A stretch of DNA of 9,219 nucleotides from Candidatus Onthomorpha intestinigallinarum (GTDB taxonomy: Bacteria > Bacteroidota > Bacteroidia > Bacteroidales > P3): positions 1 through 9,219 of the forward strand of contig DXGG01000117.1 of assembly GCA_019114015.1 (NCBI GenBank). Reading direction: 5' to 3'. The position numbers and the translations under genes were made by a program. A model generated the notes under the pieces. That model did not search any database, was not told the origin of the DNA, and was given only the letters and a program-made list of their open reading frames with translations. Positions within the stretch are counted from its first letter, which is position 1; each line of letters begins with the position of its first letter. Shown here in pieces: positions 1-6,625 of this stretch.

Positions 1-397
1 AACAAGTATTGTTCTTGTCTATCGTATGTATTCCTTCGTTTTTCAAACTCGGATCCAAACCCAATTCCGTGTTGAAACTTGATTCAAAACTGTTTACCGC
101 CTTTATTTTTTTGTTTTTCAACAATTTGACAAGTTGTTCGAAGAAATCATCATATGCAATGCACCCATGGACTACACCTTTGTTCTCCGTAAACTTATTT
201 TCAAAAACAAGAAGATTATCAACTATGTTATCTATGAATTTCTGCCTTATTTCTTCTGCCTTATATTTTACCTGATTAGGATTTTGAAAAACACAATGAG
301 ACAGATCATCCACAATATCGGACGACAAATTCAAAGGAGAATCATTGATTTTCCTTTTACACTTGCAGATGAAGTCATCATATTCCCTGTTTTTCAT
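1..397 (-). CDS. LUD-domain protein (lactate-utilisation LutB/LutC type), N-terminal part only
   Basis: An open minus-strand frame starts with ATG at 397 and stays open to the window edge, giving 132 residues of a longer protein. Its second half has the pattern of the LUD domain of lactate-utilisation proteins: a helix beginning 'IRQKFIDNIVDNL', then 'VVHGCIAYDDFFEQLVKLL', a strand 'KIKAVNSFESS', and 'ELGLDPSLKNEGIHTID', which parallels the 'VKSKS...TEEIGLNEALEAAGIEVVETD' pattern I recall from LutB-type proteins. The catalytic or iron-sulfur part, if there is one, lies outside the window, so LutB, LutC or another LUD protein cannot be separated. The N-terminus is shorter and more Lys/Asn-rich than typical LutB. 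The start lies 14 bases after the rpiB stop, so the two genes are probably co-transcribed from the promoter near 892-900. The family call rests on pattern recall, not alignment. Confidence 0.5.
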   Translation of the reverse strand, partial: MKNREYDDFICKCKRKINDSPLNLSSDIVDDLSHCVFQNPNQVKYKAEEIRQKFIDNIVDNLLVFENKFTENKGVVHGCIAYDDFFEQLVKLLKNKKIKAVNSFESSFNTELGLDPSLKNEGIHTIDKNNTC

Positions 398-411
398 TCA
401 AAAATAACACT

Positions 412-870
412 TTACTTTATCGGTATTTTCTCTATTCGTCTCTGATGTCTGCCTCCTTCAAAAACAGCATTGTAATAAGCGTCAAAAATTTTCAATGCTT
501 CTTCTTCGGTTACAAATCTTGCAGGCAAAGCCATGATGTTGGCATTATTGTGATTTTTTGCCAATTTTGCTATTTCCTCATTCCAACAAATGGCACATCT
601 TACGTTGGAATACTTGTTTGCAACCATTGAAACGCCATTGGCGGTACCGCACATGACTATGCCGAATCTGTAAACGCCGTCATTCACAGCTTTTGCCAAA
701 GGATGCACAAAGTCAGGATAATCCACTGATTCTGAAGAATAAGTACCCATATCCTTTATTTCAAATCCTTTGTCAGTCAATGCTTTTTTCAAATATTCCT
801 TCAATTCGAACCCTGCATGATCACATGCAAGAGGAATAACATCACAACATTTTACCATAACATACAACAA
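412..870 (-). CDS. rpiB: Ribose-5-phosphate isomerase B (RpiB/LacA/LacB family)
   Basis: This cytoplasmic enzyme interconverts ribose 5-phosphate and ribulose 5-phosphate in the non-oxidative pentose phosphate pathway. The 152-residue product has the usual family length. Visible signatures are 'ACDHAGFELK' near residues 15-24, 'SVDYPDF' near 48-54, 'CGTANGVSMVANK' at 74-86, 'CWNEEIAKLAKNHNNAN' at 95-111 and the C-terminal 'EGGRHQRRIEKI'. Cys74 and His107 sit at a constant offset of 8 from the E. coli RpiB catalytic Cys66 and His99, so the active site is intact. The loop reads GTANG where many relatives have GTGxG or GSGNG. A second ATG at 858 (giving MVKCCDV...) would make a 148-residue protein and is an equally plausible start. 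A Bacteroidetes -7 box lies 22 bases upstream of the first ATG, and the LUD gene follows 14 bases after the stop. Confidence 0.93.
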   Translation of the reverse strand: MLYVMVKCCDVIPLACDHAGFELKEYLKKALTDKGFEIKDMGTYSSESVDYPDFVHPLAKAVNDGVYRFGIVMCGTANGVSMVANKYSNVRCAICWNEEIAKLAKNHNNANIMALPARFVTEEEALKIFDAYYNAVFEGGRHQRRIEKIPIK

Positions 871-891
871 TTATACATCCTGCATTAAATA

Positions 892-900
892 GCAAAGATA
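892..900 (-). promoter_or_regulatory. Probable rpiB promoter (-7 box)
   Basis: On the minus strand this reads TATCTTTGC, a full match to the Bacteroidetes primary sigma -7 consensus TAnnTTTG. It lies just upstream of the first rpiB ATG (870), giving a short leader of roughly 15 bases. I do not see a TTG at the usual 19-21 base spacing upstream, so the -33 half is weak. Confidence 0.5.
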
Positions 901-1006
901 ACAATTATTCTCAACTTGTATTTTATCCTGCAAACAAAATATTAACTTCGGAATTGTTCATATCTGTTCAAAACCACAAAAAACAATGTAGAAAAAAAAC
1001 AAAACA

Positions 1007-1048
1007 TGGAACGATGTGGAAAACATTAGGCTTATCAACATCATTCCA
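1007..1048. repeat. Imperfect inverted repeat (11-bp arms, one mismatch)
   Basis: TGGAACGATGT (1007-1017) and ACATCATTCCA (1038-1048) are inverted copies with a single C/A mismatch, separated by a 20-base loop. No T-run follows, so it does not look like an intrinsic terminator. It could be an operator, a structured small RNA, or chance in AT-rich DNA. Confidence 0.4.
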
Positions 1049-1178
1049 AACAATTCAATGCAAGTTTTTCACATCTTGACAGACTCATATCTTTTTCAAC
1101 AAAAATGTAAGCGACAAAAATGTTTACAAATGAGATAAAGTATTGATATATAATCGTTTGAAATGTAGATAAAACCTA

Positions 1179-1208
1179 TTGTTCTGTTGATAAAAAATAG
1201 TATTTTTG
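1179..1208 (+). promoter_or_regulatory. nadA promoter, Bacteroidetes type
   Basis: TTG at 1179-1181, a 19-base spacer, then TATTTTTG at 1201-1208 matches the Bacteroidetes consensus (TTG, 19-21 bases, TAnnTTTG) in both elements and in spacing. Transcription would begin a few bases after 1208, leaving a leader of about 80 bases before the ATG at 1296. This also argues against a nadA start at 1206, which falls inside the promoter. Confidence 0.72.
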
Positions 1209-1295
1209 CAATTGGATTTTGCCTTTGTGTTTTTTTCAACACAATCAACACAATCAATAATAATAACAGACTATTTAAAAGAAAAACATATAAAT

Positions 1296-2243
1296 ATGAA
1301 CACCAGAGAAATAAGTGAGAAGATAAATGCAGTGAAGAAAGAAAAAAATGCAATAATATTGGCTCACTATTATCAAATTCCGGAAATACAGGATATTGCA
1401 GACTATATAGGAGACAGTCTGAATCTGGCGCAAAAGGCAAAAGAGACTCAAGCGGATATCATATTGTTTTGCGGAGTACACTTTATGGGAGAAACTGCAA
1501 AAATACTGAATCCTGAAAAAAAAGTGTTAATACCGGACATGAATGCGGGATGTTCTTTGGCTGATTCTTGTAAATACTCTGATTTTAAAAAGTTTAAGGC
1601 AAAATATCCTGATCATGTGGTTATTTCATATATCAATTGTTCTGCAGAGATAAAGACTTTGTCCGATATAATATGTACTTCGGGGAATGCATTGCAGATA
1701 GTTAAGTCTTTACCTGAAAATCAAAAGATTATATTTGCTCCCGATAAGAATTTGGGAGGATATGTAAACAGAATGACGGGAAGGAACATGATTTTATGGA
1801 ACGGTTCCTGCGAAGTACATGAATTGTTGACTGTTGAACATACCATAAAAATGAAAATGGAAAATCCGGATGCCGTTTTGATTGCACATCCCGAATGTAA
1901 CAATGCGGTTTTGGAAATTTCGGATTTTGTAGGTTCGACACAGGCAATGATAAAGTATGTAAAGAATTCAAAAAACAAGAAATTCCTTGTGGCAACCGAA
2001 TCCGGAATAATTCACCAACTTGGAAAAGACAATCCCGATAAGGAATTCATCGTCGTAACCCAAAGTGAAACTTGTGCATGCAACGATTGCAGACACATGA
2101 AACTTAATACAATGGAAAAAGTTCTTGATTCACTCGAAAATGAATGCCATGAAATTTCTTTGTCTGATGATTTGATAAAAAAAGCAGAGAAACCTATTTT
2201 GAGGATGTTGGATATTTCAAAACAACTTGGAATCATAAAATAG
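1296..2243 (+). CDS. nadA: Quinolinate synthase
   Basis: NadA condenses iminoaspartate with dihydroxyacetone phosphate to make quinolinate, the pyridine-ring step of de novo NAD synthesis. It is a cytoplasmic enzyme with an oxygen-sensitive [4Fe-4S] cluster. The 315-residue product has the three-fold repeated architecture of the family. Expected cluster ligands are Cys86 in 'NAGCSLADSC', Cys201 in 'AHPEC' and Cys265, the last cysteine of 'CACNDCRHMKLNT'. Substrate-site motifs 'ILAHYYQ' (His24), 'GDSL' and 'TESGIIHQL' are present. I chose ATG 1296 because it gives the normal N-terminus and lies downstream of a well-formed promoter; the frame stays open to 1206, but that part is leader sequence. 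nadB and nadC, often neighbours, are not in this window, so nadA appears to be transcribed alone. Confidence 0.96.
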   Translation: MNTREISEKINAVKKEKNAIILAHYYQIPEIQDIADYIGDSLNLAQKAKETQADIILFCGVHFMGETAKILNPEKKVLIPDMNAGCSLADSCKYSDFKKFKAKYPDHVVISYINCSAEIKTLSDIICTSGNALQIVKSLPENQKIIFAPDKNLGGYVNRMTGRNMILWNGSCEVHELLTVEHTIKMKMENPDAVLIAHPECNNAVLEISDFVGSTQAMIKYVKNSKNKKFLVATESGIIHQLGKDNPDKEFIVVTQSETCACNDCRHMKLNTMEKVLDSLENECHEISLSDDLIKKAEKPILRMLDISKQLGIIK

Positions 2244-2427
2244 CCATACTTTGAAATATATCTCTTTAATAAATATATAATATCTACATATCTGTATATT
2301 AGTTGATTGTATGATTATATGGCTATACTGAAACAAATTTTTTAACTTTTTGAACAAGAAAAAAATCATCTTTCGATGGATTTATGGCATTTTTTATACT
2401 GTTCATCACTTTAAAACGGCAATAAAA

Positions 2428-3060
2428 ATGAAAACAGTAAAAATCGGGACAGTATTTTTTTTGATTGCGATTTTTCTTTTGCCGTTTTGTACTGTGAAAT
2501 CACAAAACAAAAAAATGCTGTTCAAAAGTTTGAATCCTCAAAATAAAATTTGGGCTGTTACTCATATCGTTCAAATTAAAAAAGCTTTGCATGTATCGGA
2601 ACAAGTATTAAATACAATTGACAGCCTTTATGCCGAAAGAATTTTTGCTACAAATACGGAAGGAGGACATCTCGATGCGTTTCGACACATATATTGGATG
2701 TACAGTCTGTCTTCTGAAATAGGTGTGGAAAATGCAAGACGAATAGGAATTATTTATGAAGATTATAACAGATATGTGTTTGATAATCAATATAATTCTT
2801 CTTACGACAAAGCAGGAAGACTGATGGACGAATACAATAATGAAGTCGGTATTTACTTGTATTCAAAAATCGGATATAAAGACAAAAGTATTGTTCTTGA
2901 AAACATTAAAAACCTGATAATCAACGGATATGCAAAAATTATATCTAAAGATAAGTTACTCAGGAGTTTAGATAGAAACAATGAAATCATACCAGACAGT
3001 CTTTGGAGAGGAAAATGGGAAAATGAAAGATGTTTAATCAATTCAAATACAGGAACATGA
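2428..3060 (+). CDS. Exported protein with HxDAFRH motif, DUF6973-like
   Basis: The 210-residue product begins with a Sec signal peptide: Lys near the start, a hydrophobic stretch at about residues 7-21, and probable cleavage just before or after Gln26 in 'TVKSQ'. 'LPFC' is not a good lipobox, so I do not call it a lipoprotein. The mature part is mostly helical and carries 'GGHLDAFRHIYWMY' (His81, Asp83, His87) and later 'DEYNNEVG' (Asp134, Asn137, Asn138). Spaced 'DAFRHAxW ... D..NN..G' motifs mark a family of putative metal-dependent proteins that I associate with DUF6973; this is recalled, not searched. Biochemical function is unknown. The frame stays open back to a TTG at 2350, but only ATG 2428 places the signal peptide at the N-terminus. 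Its stop overlaps the next start as ATGA, which couples it to the M28 peptidase gene. No good promoter match lies in 2244-2427. Confidence 0.75.
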   Translation: MKTVKIGTVFFLIAIFLLPFCTVKSQNKKMLFKSLNPQNKIWAVTHIVQIKKALHVSEQVLNTIDSLYAERIFATNTEGGHLDAFRHIYWMYSLSSEIGVENARRIGIIYEDYNRYVFDNQYNSSYDKAGRLMDEYNNEVGIYLYSKIGYKDKSIVLENIKNLIINGYAKIISKDKLLRSLDRNNEIIPDSLWRGKWENERCLINSNTGT

Positions 3061-4316
3061 AAATATTATTATTTTGTTTGTCATTATTTATCAGCAGTTT
3101 ATGTTTTTCGCAATCCTATAATTATGCAATATATTGCAAGGACACTCTTTGCAGTGAGTATATGGCAGGAAGAGCATACAGGGAAAATGGAGACAAAAAG
3201 GCGGCCGAATTCATACGGAACGAATTGAAAAAAAACAATGTGAAACTTCTCGGAGACAATGGTTTTCAAACCGTCGGGATATCAATAAACAATATATTGA
3301 ATGCGGAATTGAAGTTGAATAATCAGTCGGACAGTCTGAAATTGGGCGAAGATTTTCTGGTCACGGGCTTCTCCCCTACTTCCGAAATTGAAATAAGGAA
3401 TGTGAAACCTTTTGTTTTCAACGATAAGGAACATATATCGGAAGTCAAAACAAAAAAGTCGAAAGACAAGGTTCTTTTGTTCAATATGGGGGATTTGACA
3501 TTTTACGACATTATGCATTTTGTCATGTCATTGGCAAAAGAAAACATAAATCCTAAACTGGTAATAGTTCAGAATTACGACAAAATAGAATATTTGATAG
3601 GTTCTTCCGTATCGTCTTTTCCTGTTCTGCAACTTAAAGGCAGGCCTTTTAAAAAGAAAATAGATTATTTGAATCTATCGATAGAAAGTACCTTTGATTC
3701 GGATTATGAGTCGCAGAATGTTTGGGCTGTTGTCGAGGGAACAAAATACAAGGACAGCTGTTTTGTTTTTGTATCTCATTACGATCATCTCGGCAAAGTG
3801 GGGAACATATATTTTCCGGGAGCCAATGACAATGCAAGCGGTGTAAGCGTTCTTTTGGATCTTGCAGGATACTATGCAAAGAATCCGGCGGAGTATTCCG
3901 TTGTGTTTATTTTTGTGACAGGAGAGGAAATAGGTCTTTTGGGTTCGAGCTTTGCTGCAATGAATCCTTTAGTGGACTTGACGAAAATAAAGTTTCTTTT
4001 CAATTTGGACATGTGCGGTACTGGTTCGACGGGAGTGGCTGTCATAAACGGAAAGAAAGAAAAGAGGGCGGGAGAGTTGCTTCAGAAAATAAACAGTGAG
4101 AACAACTGGTTTTCCAAGGTGGTACTTGGAGAAGAGTCCTGCAACAGCGACCATTGCCCTTTTGTGAAACGGGGAGTACCCGCTCATTTTCTGTTCACCT
4201 ACGGATGCGAATACAACGAATATCACACCATATACGACAACGGCAAGGAACTGTTTTTCACCAAGCATATCGATTTCTGCAATCTGTTGAAAGAGTTTGT
4301 CGGAAGATACAGATGA
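3057..4316 (+). CDS. Secreted M28-family zinc peptidase (aminopeptidase type)
   Basis: The 419-residue product has a signal peptide (hydrophobic core at about residues 3-17, 'CFSQS' end), so it is exported to the periplasm or beyond. The M28 two-zinc site is complete: His241 and Asp243 in 'SHYDHLG', Asp258 in 'GANDNASG', the Glu290-Glu291 pair in 'TGEEIGLLG' (general base plus ligand), Asp318 in 'NLDMCGTG' and His390 in 'EYHTIYDN'. Members remove N-terminal amino acids from peptides; some relatives are glutaminyl cyclases, but the EE pair and SHYDHLG fit peptidases better. The region before about residue 230 includes a possible PA-like insert. ATG 3057 is preferred over ATG 3030 because it starts directly with the signal peptide and overlaps the upstream stop as ATGA, a typical coupled arrangement. 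It is the last gene of this two-gene unit. Confidence 0.9.
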   Translation: MKILLFCLSLFISSLCFSQSYNYAIYCKDTLCSEYMAGRAYRENGDKKAAEFIRNELKKNNVKLLGDNGFQTVGISINNILNAELKLNNQSDSLKLGEDFLVTGFSPTSEIEIRNVKPFVFNDKEHISEVKTKKSKDKVLLFNMGDLTFYDIMHFVMSLAKENINPKLVIVQNYDKIEYLIGSSVSSFPVLQLKGRPFKKKIDYLNLSIESTFDSDYESQNVWAVVEGTKYKDSCFVFVSHYDHLGKVGNIYFPGANDNASGVSVLLDLAGYYAKNPAEYSVVFIFVTGEEIGLLGSSFAAMNPLVDLTKIKFLFNLDMCGTGSTGVAVINGKKEKRAGELLQKINSENNWFSKVVLGEESCNSDHCPFVKRGVPAHFLFTYGCEYNEYHTIYDNGKELFFTKHIDFCNLLKEFVGRYR

Positions 4317-4332
4317 TGTTTCACGTGGCAAC
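4317..4332. promoter_or_regulatory. parS-like half-conserved site after the M28 gene
   Basis: Directly after the peptidase stop the sequence reads TGTTTCACGTGGCAAC. Its first 11 bases are identical to the bacterial parS consensus TGTTTCACGTGAAACA, but the right arm diverges (12 of 16 in total). ParB usually needs both arms, so this may be a weak or degenerate site, or chance. It is noted because a better match lies 2.3 kb away at 6610. Confidence 0.3.
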
Positions 4333-4414
4333 AATTTTATTTTTCATTACAACAGTCGGATAATCAGCTGTTTATGTCTTGTTTAATTCTGTCGGATTGA
4401 ATCTTTGTTTTAAA

Positions 4415-4449
4415 AAAATGGAATAAGGATTGATGAAAATGGAATAAGG
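4415..4449 (+). repeat. Tandem 14-bp direct repeat upstream of hutU
   Basis: AAAATGGAATAAGG occurs at 4415-4428 and again, perfectly, at 4436-4449. The start-to-start period is 21 bases, two helical turns, so both copies face the same side of the DNA. They end about 30 bases before the -7 box of hutU, covering the region just upstream of the expected -33 element. That is a normal place for an operator or activator site. Confidence 0.5.
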
Positions 4450-4479
4450 TTTCATTTTATCGAAATCAAATTAATTTCG

Positions 4480-4488
4480 TACATTTGC
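4480..4488 (+). promoter_or_regulatory. Probable hutU promoter (-7 box)
   Basis: TACATTTGC matches TAnnTTTG fully. It lies about 40 bases before the hutU ATG at 4528. No TTG is found at the usual 19-21 base spacing (positions around 4456-4460 read TTTAT), so the promoter may depend on an activator bound at the repeat just upstream. Confidence 0.55.
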
Positions 4489-4527
4489 AAAGTTTAAGGT
4501 GTTGGTAAGATTAATAAAAGGTATATT

Positions 4528-6519
4528 ATGAATTTTAGAGAAGCTGTTTTAGAGGGTATTCCCGATTATTTGCCACAGGCAAAGGAATACGACTTGAGTG
4601 TAAGTCATGCTCCCAAACGTAAGGACATATTGACTAAGGAACAGAAAAAACTGGCTTTGAAAAATGCCTTGAGGTATTTTGACAAGAAGTTTCATCCCGT
4701 TTTGGCTAAGGAATTTGCTGAGGAATTGGAAAAATACGGACGTATTTACATGTATCGTTTTCGTCCTGATTACAAGATGTATGCCCGTTCGATAGACGAA
4801 TATCCGGCAAAGTGCAGACAGGCTGCGGCGATAATGCTTATGATTCAGAACAATCTGGATCCGGCTGTTGCCCAACATCCTCACGAACTTATTACCTAAG
4901 GAGGCAACGGAGCTGTCTTTCAGAATTGGGCTCAATATCGTCTTACGATGAAGTATCTTGCCGAAATGACTGAAGAACAGACTCTTGCGATGTATTCAGG
5001 TCATCCCATGGGATTGTTTCCTTCTCACAAGGATGCTCCGAGGGTTGTGGTGACAAACGGAATGGTCATTCCGAACTACTCGAAACCCGATGACTGGGAA
5101 AGATTCAACGCCTTGGGAGTCAGTCAGTACGGACAGATGACGGCAGGCAGTTACATGTATATAGGACCTCAGGGAATAGTTCACGGAACAACCATAACCG
5201 TCTTGAATGCGGGCAGAAAGATAAGCAAGGACGGTTTGGGGGGCAAGCTTTTCGTAACCGCCGGTTTGGGCGGAATGAGCGGTGCTCAGCCTAAGGCGGG
5301 AAACATAGCAGGCTGTGTTTCAATCACTGCGGAAATAAATCCTGCCGCAACCAACAAAAGACATGACCAGGGATGGGTTGACGAGGTTTACTCCGATTTG
5401 GACAAGTTGATGGAAAGGGTTCGGAAGGCTCGTCAGAACAAGGAGGTTGTTTCATTCGCTTATCAGGGTAATGTCGTTGATTTGTGGGAGTACCTGGTTG
5501 AACATGACATATCTGTTGATTTGGGTTCGGACCAGACTTCTTTGCACAATCCTTGGGCGGGAGGTTATTATCCTGTAGGATTGACACTTGAGGAATCCCA
5601 ACGTATGATGGCGGAACAGCCGGACTTGTTCAAGCAGAAGGTGGAGGAGTCTTTGAGAAGACATGTTGCGGCAATAAACAAGTTGACAAGCAAGGGAATG
5701 TATTTCTTCGATTACGGCAATGCTTTTCTTTTGGAAGCCTCGAGAGCGGGTGCGGATATAATGAAAGAGGATGGTACATTCCGTTATCCTTCTTATGTTC
5801 AGGATATTATGGGTCCTATGTGCTTCGATTACGGTTTCGGTCCTTTCCGTTGGGTTTGTACTTCGGGCAAACCGGAGGATTTGGACCTTTCCGACAATAT
5901 AGCAATGAACGTATTGGAGGAAATAGCAAGGACCGCTCCTGCGGAAATACAGCAGCAGATGCATGACAACATAACATGGATCAAGGGAGCGAAGGCCAAT
6001 CATCTTGTAGTAGGTTCACAGGCCCGTATATTGTATGCGGATGCCGAGGGAAGAACCAGGATAGCTTCCGCTTTCAACAAGGCCATAAGAGAAGGCCGGA
6101 TATCGGCTCCTATTGTTTTGGGAAGGGATCATCATGATGTTTCAGGTACTGACTCTCCTTTCAGGGAAACTTCAAACATATACGATGGTTCATCCTTTAC
6201 TGCCGATATGGCTGTGCAGAATTGTATAGGTGACAGCTTCAGAGGTGCCACGTGGGTTTCCTTGCACAACGGCGGAGGCGTCGGTTGGGGAGAAGTGATC
6301 AACGGTGGATTCGGTATGGTTGTGGATGGAAGTGACGATGCCGAAAGAAGATTGAGGAGCATGTTGTTCTGGGATGTCAACAACGGTATAAGCCGTCGTT
6401 CATGGGCGAGAAATGAAGGTGCTGTTTTCGCAATAAAGAGAGCAATGGAGACGGAACCAAGGTTAAGGGTTACTTTACCGAATATTGCCGATGATTCGTT
6501 GATAGACGGTATATTTTAA
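4528..6519 (+). pseudogene. hutU: Urocanate hydratase (long, eukaryote-like type), interrupted by one in-frame TAA
   Basis: Urocanase converts urocanate to imidazolonepropionate in histidine breakdown, using tightly bound NAD+ as electrophile. Read through, the frame gives 663 residues, the size of the long bacterial/eukaryotic type (about 100 residues more N-terminal sequence than the Pseudomonas enzyme). Codon 124 (4897-4899) is TAA exactly where the family has Tyr in 'LxxYGG', a residue at the NAD site. The frame resumes without a shift at 'GGNGAVFQNW'. Everything else is intact: 'YGQMTAGS' (201-208), 'GLGGMSGAQ' (246-254), 'DQTS', 'FDYGNAF', 'GRDHHDVSGT' and 'HNGGGVGWGE'. The position of Pseudomonas Cys410 is Leu502 here ('ARIL'), as I recall for the human-type enzymes. 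As written, only a 123-residue fragment would be made; an ATG at 4948 could yield only a 523-residue piece lacking the N-terminal region. Either a recent nonsense mutation or a base error. No other hut gene is in the window. Confidence 0.9.
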
Positions 6520-6528
6520 TTTGAAACG

Positions 6529-6563
6529 AAAAAAAGAGAAGGAAATTCTCCTTCTCTTTTTTT
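6529..6563 (+). terminator. Intrinsic terminator after hutU
   Basis: Seven A, then GAGAAGGA (6536-6543), a 5-base loop AATTC, then TCCTTCTC (6549-6556) and seven T make a perfect stem of up to 15 pairs ending in a T-tract, 10 bases after the hutU stop. The A-run/T-run symmetry means it could work in both directions. It separates hutU from the NusG-like gene. Confidence 0.88.
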
Positions 6564-6609
6564 GTTTTGTTTACTGATAAACAGTGGATTGGTGTAAACA
6601 TTGATATAT

Positions 6610-6625
6610 TCTTTCACGTGAAACA
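6610..6625. promoter_or_regulatory. parS-like ParB-binding site
   Basis: TCTTTCACGTGAAACA matches the widely conserved parS consensus TGTTTCACGTGAAACA at 15 of 16 positions. The inner 12 bases (6612-6623, TTTCACGTGAAA) form a perfect palindrome. parS sites bind ParB (Spo0J), usually cluster near the replication origin, and can lie inside genes. Here the site spans the likely GTG start (6618) of the NusG-like gene. No parA or parB is in the window. It could instead be a local operator for that gene. Confidence 0.5.

Larger units (their letters stand above)
871..1295. other. Divergent intergenic region between rpiB and nadA
   Basis: About 425 very AT-rich bases with no convincing gene. Long frames overlapping it look like chance reading of AT-rich DNA or shadows of nadA. 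It contains the rpiB -7 box (892-900, minus), an imperfect inverted repeat (1007-1048), a small direct repeat and TGTAA/TTACA inverted repeat (1099-1128), and the nadA promoter (1179-1208). The nadA leader is about 80 bases; I recognise no riboswitch class in it. Confidence 0.6.

Noticed and set aside
9..445. Plus-strand frames of 88 and 103 residues at the left edge
   Set aside because: They are antisense to an open minus-strand frame with LUD-domain patterns directly following rpiB; their own translations are low-complexity Phe/Leu/Ser-rich.
1206..1295. 30-residue N-terminal extension of NadA
   Set aside because: The ATG at 1206 lies inside the -7 box of the promoter and the extra residues match nothing in NadA; ATG 1296 gives the usual N-terminus.
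1096..1481. Minus-strand frames of 114 and 68 residues across the nadA start
   Set aside because: They are shadows of nadA and of AT-rich leader DNA, with hydrophobic low-complexity translations and no initiation context.
2247..2253. TACTTTG as a promoter for the exported-protein gene
   Set aside because: It has one base instead of two between TA and TTTG, overlaps the end of nadA, and the upstream TTG is 17 bases away; too poor a match to call.
4330..4375. Possible terminator after the M28 peptidase gene
   Set aside because: Only a 5-bp stem (AACAG/CTGTT) without a following T-run is visible.
4549..4935. Minus-strand frame of 128 residues over the hutU N-terminal region
   Set aside because: It is antisense to a recognisable urocanase sequence and has no family features.
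5452..6003. Minus-strand frame of 183 residues inside hutU
   Set aside because: Long only because of the codon composition of hutU on the other strand; rich in Arg/His/Cys with no motif.
6240..6260. A third CACGTG sequence inside hutU as a parS site
   Set aside because: The flanks (GGTGC and GGTTT) do not match the parS arms; only the six-base core is shared.
4948..6519. Independent 523-residue gene starting at ATG 4948
   Set aside because: The sequence before this ATG (from 4900) still matches urocanase in the same frame, so it is the downstream part of one interrupted gene.
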